Positions 1 to 11,783 of a DNA stretch of 64,000 nucleotides are shown here, in pieces (the stretch's first letter is position 1; every line of letters begins with the position of its first letter). Origin of the DNA: Zeugodacus cucurbitae (taxonomy: Eukaryota > Arthropoda > Insecta > Diptera > Tephritidae); NCBI RefSeq assembly GCF_028554725.1, contig NC_071670.1, forward strand, positions 30,622,001 through 30,686,000, read 5' to 3'. The position numbers were made by a program, and so were the translations under genes. The notes under the pieces were generated by a model that saw only the letters and a list, made by a program, of their open reading frames with translations, was not told the DNA's origin and made no database searches.

Positions 1-2104
1 CGATTCTTTTACATGTGGCTCAAGCAGCTCACAACTTCCGGTCTTAGACCAAGTATCCTCTGGGTATCCAACAGACATCCGTCTGGAAGCGAGCTAAAGT
101 GAGAAGGCGAATCCCGCTTATGCGGTTGTGCGTAGGGCTTGGGACCCACCACATAAAAACGAATAACCAGTGAATAAGAAACACAGGCCTCGGATGAGAA
201 ACCCCCTTTTGATGACGACCACGGCAAACGTATAAAGGACTATGATTTAAGGGCATGCACCTGGAATGTCCGGACCCTTAATTGGGAAGGTGCCTCTGCC
301 CAGCTGGTTGGTGTCCTCGTAAGAGTAAAGGCTGACATCACCGCAATCCAAGAAATGCGATGGACGGGACAAGGACGGAAGAAGGTGGGTCCTTGTGACA
401 TCTACTACAGCGGTCATATAAAGGAGCGCAAATTCGGTGTGGGATTCGTGGTGGGAGAGAGACTCCGTCGTCGAGTCCTGGCATTCACTCCGGTGGATGA
501 ACGTCTAGCCACAATCCGCATCAAAGCGAGGTTCTTCAACATATCGCTGATTTGCGCCCACGCCCCGACGGAAGAGAAGGACGAAGTGATCAAAGATACC
601 TTCTATGAGCGCCTAGAACGTACCTATGAGCGCTGCCCCCGCCACGATGTCAAAATCGTGCTTGGCGATTTCAACGCTAGGGTGGGTAAAGAAGGTGTCT
701 TTGGCACAACAGTCGGAAAATTCAGCCTCCATGACGAAACATCACCAAACGGGCTGAGGCTGATCGACTTCGCCGGGGCCCGAAATATGGTCATCTATAG
801 TACTAGATTCCAGCATAAGAAAATCCATCAAGCTACTTGGCTGTCCCCGGATCGACATGTCTCCAGTTTTTTTGATGTGCGTACGCTTCGTGGTCCCAAC
901 ATCGACTCGGACCACTATCTTGTAGCAGCTAAGATACGCACCCGCCTCTGTGTAGAAAAGCGCACACGTCAACAAACACAAGGAAGGTTCGACATCGAGA
1001 AGCTGCAATCACAACCGACAGCCGAACGATTTTCTACTCGACTTGCACTCCTGCTCTCTGAGAGCACTCATCAGCATCTCGGTATAAGGGAGCTGTGGGA
1101 CGGCATATCAAACTAATTACGTACAGCTGCAACCGAAACCATTGGCTTTCGGAAAAGCCAAAAAAACAGCTGAGGATTGTCGTCTCGCAGTGGAGAGAAA
1201 ACAGACTGCCTACCTCGCAATGTTGCGATCGACCGCAACACGAGCGGGATGGGAAAGATACCGAGAGCTGAAGAGGGAAGCGAGACGCATTTGCAGAAAA
1301 CGAAAGAAAGAGGCAGAAATGCGTGAGTATGAAGAGCTTGACAAGCTGGCCGACAGGGGTAATGCTCGAAAATTTTACGAAAAGATCCGGCGACTAACTG
1401 AAGGTTTCAAGACCGAATGGGTCTGGTGGTGAACGAGGATAAGTCGAAATATCTCCTGTCATCAAACAAACAGTCAGCGCATTCGCGTCTTGGCTCCCAC
1501 GTCACTGTTGACAGTCATAACTTTGAAGTTGTAGATAATTTCGTATACCTAGGAACCAACATTAACACCGATAATCAGCCTTGAAATCCAACGCAGAATC
1601 ACTCTTGCCAATAGGTGCTACTATGGACTGAGTAGGCAATTGAAAAGTAAAGTCCTCTCTCGACGAACAAAAACTAAACTCTACAAGTTCCTCATCATTC
1701 CCGTCCTACTTTATGGTGCAGAAGCGTGGACGGTGTCGACATCCGATGAGACGGCACTAGGAGTTTTCGAGAGAAAGGTTTTGCGGAAGATTTACGGTCC
1801 CTTAAACATTGGCGAATACCGCAGAAGATGGAATGATGAGCTGTATGTGTTGTTCGACGACATAGACATAGTCCAGCGAATAAAAAGACAGCGGCTACGC
1901 TGGCTGGGTCATGTTGTTCGAATGGATGAAAGTGCCCCAGCTCTGAAAGTTTTCGATGCAGTACCCGCTGGTGGAAGCCGAGGAAGAGGGAGACCTCCAC
2001 TCCGGTGGAAGGACCAGGTGGAGAAGGACCTGTCTTCACTTGTCTTGTGGACTCGGCTATAACCGCGTAAGCGGTTTCTACGCCAGTTAAGAAGAAGAAG
2101 AATT
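1..2104 (+). mobile_element. RTE-like non-LTR retrotransposon, copy 1, RT core deleted
   Basis: The copy runs in from the left edge. Positions 250-1115 encode an APE-type endonuclease (motifs WNVRTLN, ITAIQEMRW, GDFNARVG, SDHYLVAA), but the frame is broken near 330 and 1116. At about 1420 the sequence jumps from GGTTTCAAGACCG straight to the post-catalytic GLVVNEDKSKYLLS region. About 1 kb with the RT core and the YADD box is therefore missing compared with the copies at 13.5 and 52.8 kb. The C-terminal part (1640-2060) keeps LSRRTKTKLYK and LLYGAEAWT. The end is a short GAA-type repeat at about 2090-2102, typical of RTE-type 3' tails. The clade is an inference; such ORFs are often labelled craniofacial development protein 2-like in insect annotations. 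It is non-functional. Confidence 0.85.
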
Positions 2105-2695
2105 AAAAATAAAACTTGAAAAAAATTAAAAGAAATGTGCAAATTGAAAAAATGTTGAATTTTATAAAAAAGCTTAAAATTATTATCAGTACTAAATGGA
2201 AGTATAAGTGAAATCCAATAAATTTCAATTGTTTTGTTATGATTTTTCATTTTTTTAACAAATAATTAATAAAACAATTGATTAAACTGCAATTTCCGTA
2301 TATTTAACTCATTTTTATTGAAAAACATACCTCTAAGCGAGTACTCGAATTAACGAAAAATTCGATAATACGAACAGGCCTGACAATTAATGTGTTCTTT
2401 ATTTCGGAAAAGTACTGTACTTGATTAATCGTCGTTTGGAATACGAAGATTATATTTTATTTCTGAAGTTCAATCAATACAATAAGTTTTGCGAAATTGA
2501 ATTTCTTCTTTGCCACTCTTATACTTTTTGGGCCACTTAAATTGTTGCATTAAAGGACAGCCACTCCTTCTTGGTTATTTTTCTCCCTGATGCTATGCAG
2601 AGTACACATGTAATTTATCCACTAAATTCTTCTAAAATGGACCAATTTCGACACTTGGTGCTGATCAATAATCAACTTTTCTATCAAATTCAATA
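2105..2695. other. Non-coding, AT-rich, possible pogo-like fragment
   Basis: No gene seen. Around 2330-2420 the text ends in TTATTTCGGAAAAGTACTGTA, which nearly repeats, in the same orientation, a stretch at 4131-4153. Both resemble the end of a pogo/Tigger-type element in decay. The remainder is simple AT-rich spacer. Confidence 0.35.
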
Positions 2696-3903
2696 TTTTT
2701 ATACTCTCGCAACAAAAGTTGCTAAAGAGAGTATTATAGTTTTGTTCACATAACGGTTGTTTGTAACACCTAAAACTAAAAGAGTTAGATATAGAGTCAT
2801 ATATACCAAAGTGATCAGGGTGACGAGTAGATTTGAAATCCGGATGTCTGTCCGTCCGTCCGTCTGTCCGTCTGTCCGTCTGTGCAAGCTGTAACTTGAG
2901 TAAAAATTAAGATATCTTGACGAAACTTGGCACCATAAGAAGATCAAGTTCGAAAATGGGCTGAATCGGACCATTGCCACGCCCACAAAATGGCGAAAAC
3001 CAAAAACACATAAAGTATCATAACTAAGCCATAAACGAAGATATAAAAGTAAAATTTGGAATAAAGGATCGCACTAGGATGGGGCATATTTGGATGTAAA
3101 ATTTTTTGGGGAAGTGGGCGTGGCCCGCCCACAAATCGGTTATTTGTATTTAACTCGCAAACTAATAAAGCTATATAAACCAAACTTTCTGCAGTCGGTT
3201 CTCTTACATACCCCACCACACACCATGAAAATAGTTGAAATCGGATAATAACCACGCCCACCTCCCATACAAAGGTTAGGTTGAAAATTACTAAAATTTG
3301 GTTAACTCATTAACGAAAAACGTCAGAAACACTAACTTACACATAAGAAATGGCAGATGGAAGTTGCACTCAGATTTTTTTACAAAATGGAAAATGGGCG
3401 TGGCGTCGCCCACTTATGGGTCAAAAACCATATATCAGGAACTACTCGACCGATTTCAATGAAACTTGGTTTGTAATAGTTTCCTTACATCCCAATGGTA
3501 TGTTGTGAAAATAAGCCAAATCGCTTTACAACCACGCCTACTTCCTATATACCAGAACTTTGAAGACGATCTGAATCGTTTACTTTACAATATATAAAGT
3601 AAGCACTAGTGAAGATATCGATGCAGAATTTTGCACAAGTACTACGTTTATAGTGTGGCCGCCCCATTCTTAAAATCTCCGAAATCGGAACATATGTTGT
3701 CAAGGCCCCATATATCGAACATGAGGACCTCGGTGCTTCTAACCTAATATTAGGGTTTCCAACTTTCAATGGACTTTATACAATATATATGACGAATACG
3801 TGGGTCAAATTGTATATTATATAATATAAATAAAGTTAAATAAATAAATTGCGAGAGTATAAAATGTTCGGTTACAGCCGAACTTAGCCCTTCCTTACTT
3901 GTT
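2696..3903 (+). mobile_element. mini-me/DINE-1-like (helentron-type) element, copy A
   Basis: Non-autonomous repeat with no coding capacity. It starts TTTTTATACTCTCGCAAC and ends TTGCGAGAGTATAAAA (3849-3864), giving a 16-bp inverted subterminal pair. A hairpin GTTCGG/CCGAAC (3866-3883) and the tail CTTACTTGTT follow. After the 5' end come a conserved core (GTGATCAGGGTGACGAG, 2811-2827) and a (GTCC/GTCT)n tract at 2846-2884. The body carries repeated GGGCGTGG boxes. This order (inverted sub-termini, GTCY microsatellite, 3' hairpin) matches what I recall of dipteran mini-me/DINE-1 elements, non-autonomous relatives of Helentrons. Confidence 0.75.
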
Positions 3904-5558
3904 CTTGTACTAATTTTTTCCACATTTCACATTTATTTTGAATTTTGTTCAAGTAATTAGAAACCTAATTCTGTTTTACCGCGATTTTGTTCGATCTTTA
4001 ACTCTTTCTACATATGTATGTCTTCTTCACGATGTTCGTTAAATCGAGTACTTACAATTATTCGTTATTTAAGGTACTCTATAAAAAATTAGCTTGTTCG
4101 TTATAAGCGGTTTTCATTAAAGCGAATATTCGTTATTTCGGGAAACTACTGTAATAAGGAAATTTTAAATACAAAAGTCTAATTTTATTAAGCACTAAAT
4201 TTGACAGACCAGGTTTGACAACAAGATGGCAAAAGGAAATGATATCATCTAAAAGTTTTAAAATTCATGAAAATTCAAACTAACCAATGAAATAAGTTAG
4301 TAAGCCTTCTAGTCAAACATGTTTTAGATGTAAACAACAAAACCTATACTATGTATTCCATATTAATATGTACGTACATATATTAGTTTCATTGAGAAGA
4401 TAGCACAAATTTAAGTTATTTGTTTTAAAAAGGGCAAAACCGCATTCCCCAAATTCCAAATTTACAATTTTAAATATAATGTGAATTAATTAAAAATAAT
4501 GTGAAAACAAAGCAAAATAAGAAACCGTGTTATTGAAACTTTAAATCTCCAGAGGACGAATATAATCCAGAAAAGTAATAAAATTGCTTTTTAACTTTCT
4601 TCTTGTGCCTCTCACTTGTATAGCGCAGAAATTGGCCCCTGCTGCTCAAAAGCTTATTTTCGCACATCCAAAGCAATTACTTTATAAGACATTTGAAATG
4701 GGGTCCTTCTGAACGTACTGAACATTTGTTTTCAGTTTTTTTATTTTGCACCTGGAAACAGCCAATCACATACATACATACGTATGTACATTCCGAGAAA
4801 GAACATACGTATTTACGTAGTTTCGTATTGCGTATCAAGGTGCTTTGGGTAGCACCCGTGACCGTATGTATGTCATTTTGTCACAAGTTCAACATGTGTG
4901 AGGAATTATTTCCGGTATCATCAGCGTTTGGCACTTCCTATTTACGTGCAAATTTATGCCTACGCAGTGCTGGGGTTGTTGAGACTAAATATATACCCAT
5001 GCGTGTGAACATACATATGTGTATATATCTATTTACCAGAAATATAGAATTAACTGTTCGTTGTGCCAATATCAAAATTTCCATCCCACATGGCATTCTC
5101 TAAATTAATATTGCGTTATTTGATGTTTAAATTAGGCTAGGGGAGTTTAAAAACTTTAAAAGCTCAGTCTTAAGCAAGAATTCATTTTAGGTTTCGGTTC
5201 ATTTGTTACTTAAAACACATGTTTTTGATATACACAGAGATCCTAAACAGTGTATTGAAATAACTTGTATTATGATCGATTGTACACATTTTTCTACAAG
5301 AAGAATCTTTCGAAGCAGACATATCCGTTTCACGGATGCATATATATGCAGCATACTTACTTTATTAATAGTGAATGATAGATGATATTTGAATGATAAA
5401 AAATTCCGTTTTCAAAATTATTTTTGGCGCCTTCAATTTGCTGAATGTCTTTGAAAACTATTGATAATAACGTCATATCTGGTTTCTCGAGCTTTTAGTT
5501 GAAATAACTGAGTGATCCGATCAAAAATCAAAAATATAAATTCGAGGAAGTTTTATAA
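3904..5558. other. Non-coding intergenic spacer
   Basis: Low-GC sequence with CATA/TATG microsatellite runs (4765-4790). A second pogo-like end-type motif lies at about 4050-4153 (CGTTATTTCGGGAAACTACTG). The 136-codon open frame at 4693-5103 has no recognisable domain and a compositional look of spacer, so I do not call it a gene. Confidence 0.5.
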
Positions 5559-7088
5559 TTTTTATACTCTCGCAACAACAAAGTTGCTAGAGAATATTAT
5601 AGTTTTGTTCACATAACGGTTGTTTGTAACACCCAAAACTAAACGAGTTAGATATAGAGTCATATATACCAAAGTGATCAGGGTGACGAGTAGATTTGAA
5701 ATCCGGATGTCTGTCCGTCCGTCCGTCTGTCCGTCTGTCCGTTTGTGCAAGCTGTAACTTGAGTAAAAATTAAGAGATCTTGACGAAACTTGGCACAAAT
5801 ATTCCTTGGCACCATAAGAAGGTTAAGTTCGAAAATGGGCGGAATCGAACCATTGCCACGCCCACAAAATGGCGAAAACCAAAAACACATAAAGTGTCAT
5901 AACTAAGCCATAAATGAAGTTATAAAAGTAAAATTTGGAATAAAGGATCGCACTAGGAGGGGGCATATTTGGATGTAATTTTTTTGGGGAAGTGGGCGTG
6001 GCCCCGCCCACAAATCGGTTATTTGTATTTAACTCGCAAACCAGTAAAGCTATATAAACCAAACTTTCTGCAGTCGGTTATCTTACGTACCCCACCACAC
6101 ATCATGAAAATAGTTCAAATCGGATAATAACTACGCCCACCTCCCATACAAAGGTTAGGTTGAAAATACTAAAAGTGGGTTAACTCACTAACGAAAAACG
6201 TCAGAAACACTAAATTTTGCAGGAGAAATAGCAGAAGGGAGCTGTACTCAGATTTTTTTACAAAATGGAAAATGGGCGTGGCATCGCCCACTTATGGGTC
6301 AAAAACCATATCTCAGGAACTACTCGACCGATTCGAATGAAATTGGGTATATAATATTTTCTTGACACCCTGATAACACGGACAAAAAATGGGCGAAATC
6401 GGTTCACCACCACTACTACTTTCCTTATAACTCAATTTTGAAATCCATCTTATTCCTTCACTTTATAATGTAAACATAAGGAACCAATGAAGATAGCGGA
6501 ATAAAACTTTACACAAATAGTGCATATCATCTCTGGCTTCACTTGCGAAAAAATTGTCGAAAACGGATCATAACTTTTCAATGCCCCAGATATCGAACAT
6601 GTTGAACTCAGCGCCTAAGGACAAATTTAATTTAATGTAATTCAGAGGAAATTGTTTTCTTCTAATAGTGTGTCTCTTTTCCAAAAATTATTAAAATCGG
6701 GTCATAACATCTCCATATACCTCATTGTAGGTTTTTCAAAAGTATCTTCCCCTAGCTCCCATATACCTAATTATAGGTATAGGTATAGGTAAAAATACCG
6801 TCCGCATATATGCGGAATATATGTATTAGTTAATATGTGAGCTATCTTAGCAAAATTAAGTGAGCGTATCGTCTTGGCCATAGTGTACCTTGCTGATGAA
6901 AATGAATGAAATCTGTTCAGGAATTACCTCAGCCCTCATATACTATATATGACGATTTTCGTTATTCTATTAAACTTTGTGCCGAATTTATGCGTTAATT
7001 TGTATGTTACCTTAATAAAATTTCTTCAATAAATTGCGAGAGTATAAAATGTTCGGTTGCACCCGAACTTAGCCTTTCCTTACTTGTT
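5559..7088 (+). mobile_element. mini-me/DINE-1-like element, copy B
   Basis: The longest uninterrupted copy (about 1.53 kb). It has the TTTATACTCTCGCAAC start, the GTGATCAGGGTGACGAG core (5673-5690), a (GTCC/GTCT)n tract (5708-5743) and the TTGCGAGAGTATAAAA repeat near 7033. The hairpin GTTCGG..CCGAAC and the CTTACTTGTT tail close it. The second half, from about 6380 on, differs from copy A and instead matches the sequence in copies F and H. The family therefore has at least two body variants sharing the same ends. Confidence 0.75.
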
Positions 7089-9609
7089 GAATAATGTTAA
7101 TGTTCCTACATGTTTTCTTGGGAGCTGTGGCAACAATTTTCTTATTTCTTCGTTTGCATTCCCTTTGTACATATATGAACGAATTTAAATAATTTATTGA
7201 AAATTATGAGAGAATTTCCACGGATAAGCAAATGCCGCGTAACAACTGAATTTTTTTATCTCTTCAGAAGTTTTCTATTCACAGACAGAAAATACTTGAA
7301 TTTGTGGGGCTTTCTAATGGGCTTTTGTTGAAAATAAGTGCACTGGTTCAAAGACTTCGTAAACGGAATTAGCCACGGTTATTTCATTTCCTCAATTACT
7401 TAATTTTAATTAATAAATGTACATGAAAGATTTTACGGTACATTTGTACATATTTTACTACATTTTTTTATAATAATAAGTTAAAGTAATATACATATTT
7501 TGAAATAACAAAAATTTTCTTCGACGATTCTCAATACCGGCCTTCTACTCTCCTAATGTGTTATATGTACCTAATTAATAAGCTAACAAATATGTACACA
7601 TTGAAACTTAATAACTCATGCATTGTTCATTCGAGGAAATTCTTAATACATGAATAATGTTACTACTACAGATTTTTAGTAAACATTTTCTTTTGTTCAA
7701 TTTTAATTTTAATTTTTTATGTAGTATACTCATATGACTTTGAGCTCGTTTCGACGATATAATTTTCCTTTATAACCAATATTAACCGCCCTCCAAATTG
7801 AAATGTACGTAACTCATACGCCTAGTGGCCCGTGGTAGCATGTATTCATTCAAAATTAGCATAGGTGTTGCTTCCTTTATGCGTTTCATTTAGCTACACA
7901 AAGCTTATTCGTATTCGTTCATCATATAGACATATGAATATATTCATATTACACATCTTTGGAGGTCAATAAACAACGCCCTAGCCTACAAATTAAATGG
8001 GATTCAACATCGTTTGTAATTTCTCGTGAATTAGTTTACGCTGCATTTGTAGAAGTTATAAATAATTAGTTAACAAAGATAAAATTTAGTATTCTTACAG
8101 GTTTCGAAATATACTTAAACTTAACTGAAACTTAAAAATCCGTATATAGTGGTGGGTTAAAAAAATAACGGTAATGTTCGTTTGTTGAAAAATAAAATAT
8201 TGATTCTTTCGGCTACACTAATGTTGTCGCCTTTAAAATAGTCCCCAATTCGATCGTCTAAAAACTTCTCGAACTCAATTTTCGTGTTAGCTTTTGGCTC
8301 TTTCAGAGATTAAGGTTCTCTTTATTTTTTGAAAATAGAATTTCAACAGAAGATTATTTCAAATCATACGCAAATTTAATTAATTCATTCATAAATTTAA
8401 CTGACAGTGAATTTTGGTATTTAGAGCTTTTAAGCAAAAAACGAACTAATTGATATGATGTGGATCGTTGATCAACTTGAAATTATTATTTACTCCTTAG
8501 ATAAATAAGAAAGGAGAACAGTTCAATTATAGCGAAAGATTTTAACGAAAACAAACTAGTTATCTCTAATTACCTACTGTGAAGAGTCTTCGGCACATTT
8601 CCCTTATCAACAGTGAATTAAAAGAGAGATAATGGTATTAAATTTCCCATGGGTGCACTGCCAGCTGAGGCGCCCACTCACAAACGCAATCGCACAAAAG
8701 GGAATAAGCATTGCAATTACATAAAATGGCATTAATTCAAGCGCAAGCAATGATGCATGCGACATGTACTTGCACTTTGGATGCTTGCCATCTGCAGATC
8801 TGTTTATGCGTCTTCTTATACATACATACACAGATGCATACATGTTAGCATATGTTAGTATCTTCTACTTGAGTATATGTAAGTGCGTGTGGGCATGTAG
8901 TTCTCGACTTTTTAACATCAATTGATATGCATACAGCAATACTCTCAGCACCATTAAAACATTTCTGCAATCCTTACAAGCAAACACACATACCATATAT
9001 GTATGTATGTATGTATGGTGGCTGCATATGTGTTGCAGTTGCTTGTGAAATGAACACACTTATATCTTCGGATTTTACTGGTATTGATTATCTCCCCGCC
9101 GACAACTTGCTCATTGCTGTTGATATTGAATTGCAAATAAAATATCACATTATGGATAAGCGGAAAGACAAGCGCGCAATTCGCTCATGCAATCAGCGGT
9201 GCATTCAACAAAGCAAATAAGGCATCGGAAATGTAATGGTTGGCTGTGGTTGAGTTGAGAGTAGTTAAAGTTGTAAAAATTAGAAAATAACATAGGACAG
9301 CATTAACTTCGGATACAGCCTAGTGTGGACACCGTCGAAGTTTTTAAGTATTAAACTTTGTAATAAACGAAACCATATTTCACTTTTTGGTACTGATTGA
9401 GTTTATGCAAGGACAGACGAAGATCGCTATAAAATTGATCTTCATCAAATCAGAACCTATGAATCGACTTGTTATATTTTAGACTAGCAGCCTGCACCGG
9501 CTTTGCACGGGTATTAAGCAAACATTTCAAAAGTTATAAATTTTTACACACATATACACACACTTTCCCATCCAGAGTAAACTGAAGAAAATTCTAACAT
9601 GAAATTATA
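7089..9609. other. Non-coding intergenic spacer
   Basis: AT-rich with scattered TATG/CATA runs (for example 9000-9018). Open frames here are under 100 codons, overlap each other on both strands and show no domain. A short motif at 9487-9512 (CTGCACCGGCTTTGCACGGG) resembles a dispersed insect repeat end, but I could not place it. Confidence 0.5.
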
Positions 9610-11783
9610 TTTTTATACTCTCGCAACAAATGTTGCTAAAGAGAGTATTATAGTTTTGTTCACATAACGGTTGTTTGTAACACCCAAAACTAAACGAGTT
9701 AGATATACCAAAGTGATCAGGGTGAAGAGTGGAGTTCAAATCCGAATAACTGTCTGTCCGTCCGTCCGTCTGTCTGTGCAAGCTGTAACTTGAGTAAAAA
9801 ATAAGAAAATGAGCAAAATCGGACCAATGCCACGCCCAAAAAATGACGAAAACCGAAAACACATAAAGTGCCTTAACTAAGCCATAAATAAAGCTATGGA
9901 AATAAAATTTGGTATGAAGGATCGCACTATGAAGGGGCATATTTGGATGTAATTTTTTTGGGAAAGTGGGCGTGGCACCGCCCCCTACATATCTTGCAAA
10001 CCAATAGAGCTATATAAACCAAACTTTCTGCAGTCGTTTTTTTAGCCACTTCCTAATACAGTCCAAAAATGAAAGAAATCGGATCATAACCACGCCCACC
10101 CCCCATACAAAAGTTAGGTTGAAAATTACTAAAAGTGGGTTAACTCACTAACGAAAAACGTCAGAAACACTAAATTTCACATAAGAATTTTTTTTTTTTT
10201 TTTTTCAATATCTCTTTATTTATTGAATCTGCTTTTACTTTAAGCCTAACAATAAGTTATAAAATCTTAAAACAATTTAAAAAAAACTAGACAGGCTCAA
10301 ACAAGTGATTGAGCTGTATTGGTGAAACGTTTGCTCTTTAGTACGCAGGCATCTCCCTTCTTTTTAGGCGTGTTTGATCGCAGGAATGTACTAAGGCATT
10401 AGCCAATGGGTTTGGGTGATCACGGAGTTTAGATATATATTTCAATCTGCTGTCCTCTACTGCTTTCTTCACCATAGGGATACCAAGATCTTTATGGATA
10501 TTTCCATGGTGAGCACGGGATTGATCTAAGCATTTTCGATTGGAACCTTTGTATTATATCAATATTAGTTGCACAGGTCGTACCCCACAGTTGAATGCCA
10601 TACATCCAAATCGGCTTTATGACCGCATTGTATAAAAGCACTTTGTTGTCTAGGCTAAGTTTAGAGTATTTATTTAAAAGCCAATTTAAATTTGCAGCTC
10701 TTATCTTCATGCACGTTATTTTACTATATATATATGTTTTCTCCATGTAAGCCTTCTATCTAGGTGAATACCAAGATAGGTAACTTCATTCACTTGAGGC
10801 ACTAGAATATTGTTCATTTTTACTGCCGGGCACATTTTTGGTCTTAGCGAAAATGTAACGTGCTTACACTTTTGTTCATTCACATTTATACGCCAGTTGG
10901 CTAGCCATTCTTCGACAGATCTTAAGTGCTCCGATAATATTCTTGATGCTATAATGTGGCATTTATTACGGCTCACTAAAGCTGTGTCATCCGCGAAAGT
11001 TGATGTCAAAACATTATTAGCTGTTGGAAGATCAGCAGTATATATGATGTACAGAGTTGGGCCTAAAACACTGCCTTGTGGTACACCAGCCCTTATTTGT
11101 CGTTCATCAGATATGAGGTCTCCCACTTTTACCATAAATTGTCTATTTTTTAGATAAGACTCCAATATTTTATACAATTCTAAAGGCAGAATGTTGTTAA
11201 TCTTATATAAAAGCCCTTCATGCCACAAGGCAAGAAATGGCAGATGAAAGCTGCACACATATTTTTTTACAAAATGGAAAATGGGCGTGGCGTCGCCCAC
11301 TAATGGGTAAAAAACCATATCTCAGGAACTACTCGACCGATTTCAATGAAACTTGGTATGTAATAGTTTCCTTACATCCCAATGATATGTTGTGAAAATA
11401 GGCCAAATCGGTTCACAACCACGCCTACTTCCTATATACCAGAACTTTGAAGACGATCTGAATCGTTTACTTTACAATATATAAAGTAAGTACTAGTGAA
11501 GATATCGGTGCAGAACTTTGCACAAATACTATGTTAATAGTGTGGCACCCCATTCTAAAAATCGCCGAAATCGGACCACAGGTTTTTAAGGCCCCATATA
11601 TCGAACACGAGGACCTCGGTGCTTCTAACCTAATATTATGGTACCCACTTTGAATGGACTTTATACCATATATATGACGAATATGTGGGTCAAATTGTGT
11701 GTTATATTAATAAAATTAAATAAATAAATTGCGAGAGTATAAAATGTTCGGTTACACCCGAACTTAGCCCTTCCTTACTTGTT
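9610..11783 (+). mobile_element. mini-me/DINE-1-like element, copy C, split by a Jockey insertion
   Basis: The start TTTTATACTCTCGCAAC, the GTGATCAGGGTGA core (9714-9726) and a short (GTCC/GTCT)n tract (9751-9775) lead into the GGGCGTGG body. The body is interrupted at 10188-11231 by a minus-strand Jockey fragment. It resumes with AAGAAATGGCAGATG and ends with the usual hairpin and CTTACTTGTT tail. The duplicated AAGAA on both sides of the insert is explained by target-site duplication. Confidence 0.75.
10188..11231 (-). mobile_element. 5'-truncated Jockey-clade retrotransposon fragment
   Basis: Read on the minus strand. The C-terminal half of a reverse transcriptase starts at about 11231 with LALWHEGLLYK and continues through GVPQGSVLGP, the catalytic FADD box and the YLGIHLDRRLTW thumb motif. 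Near 10740 a TA-repeat expansion shifts the frame. The rest (10492-10735) gives AANLNWLLNK and KPIWMYGIQLWGT. A poly(T) run at 10188-10204 is the poly(A) tail of the minus-strand copy. AAGAA at 10183-10187 and 11232-11236 is the target-site duplication inside mini-me copy C. It is closely related to the larger copy at 48.8-50.7 kb and is dead. Confidence 0.9.

Noticed and set aside
2846..2884. GTCC/GTCT array as a CRISPR or satellite array
   Set aside because: Unit is 4 bp with no spacers, always at the same place inside mini-me copies.
4693..5103. 136-codon open frame in spacer
   Set aside because: No domain, Cys/Thr/His runs from CATA-type sequence, no splice or start support.
8865..9220. 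Overlapping frames on both strands around 9.0 kb
   Set aside because: They arise from TATG/CATA microsatellite text (HTYIHTYM type peptides) and contradict each other.
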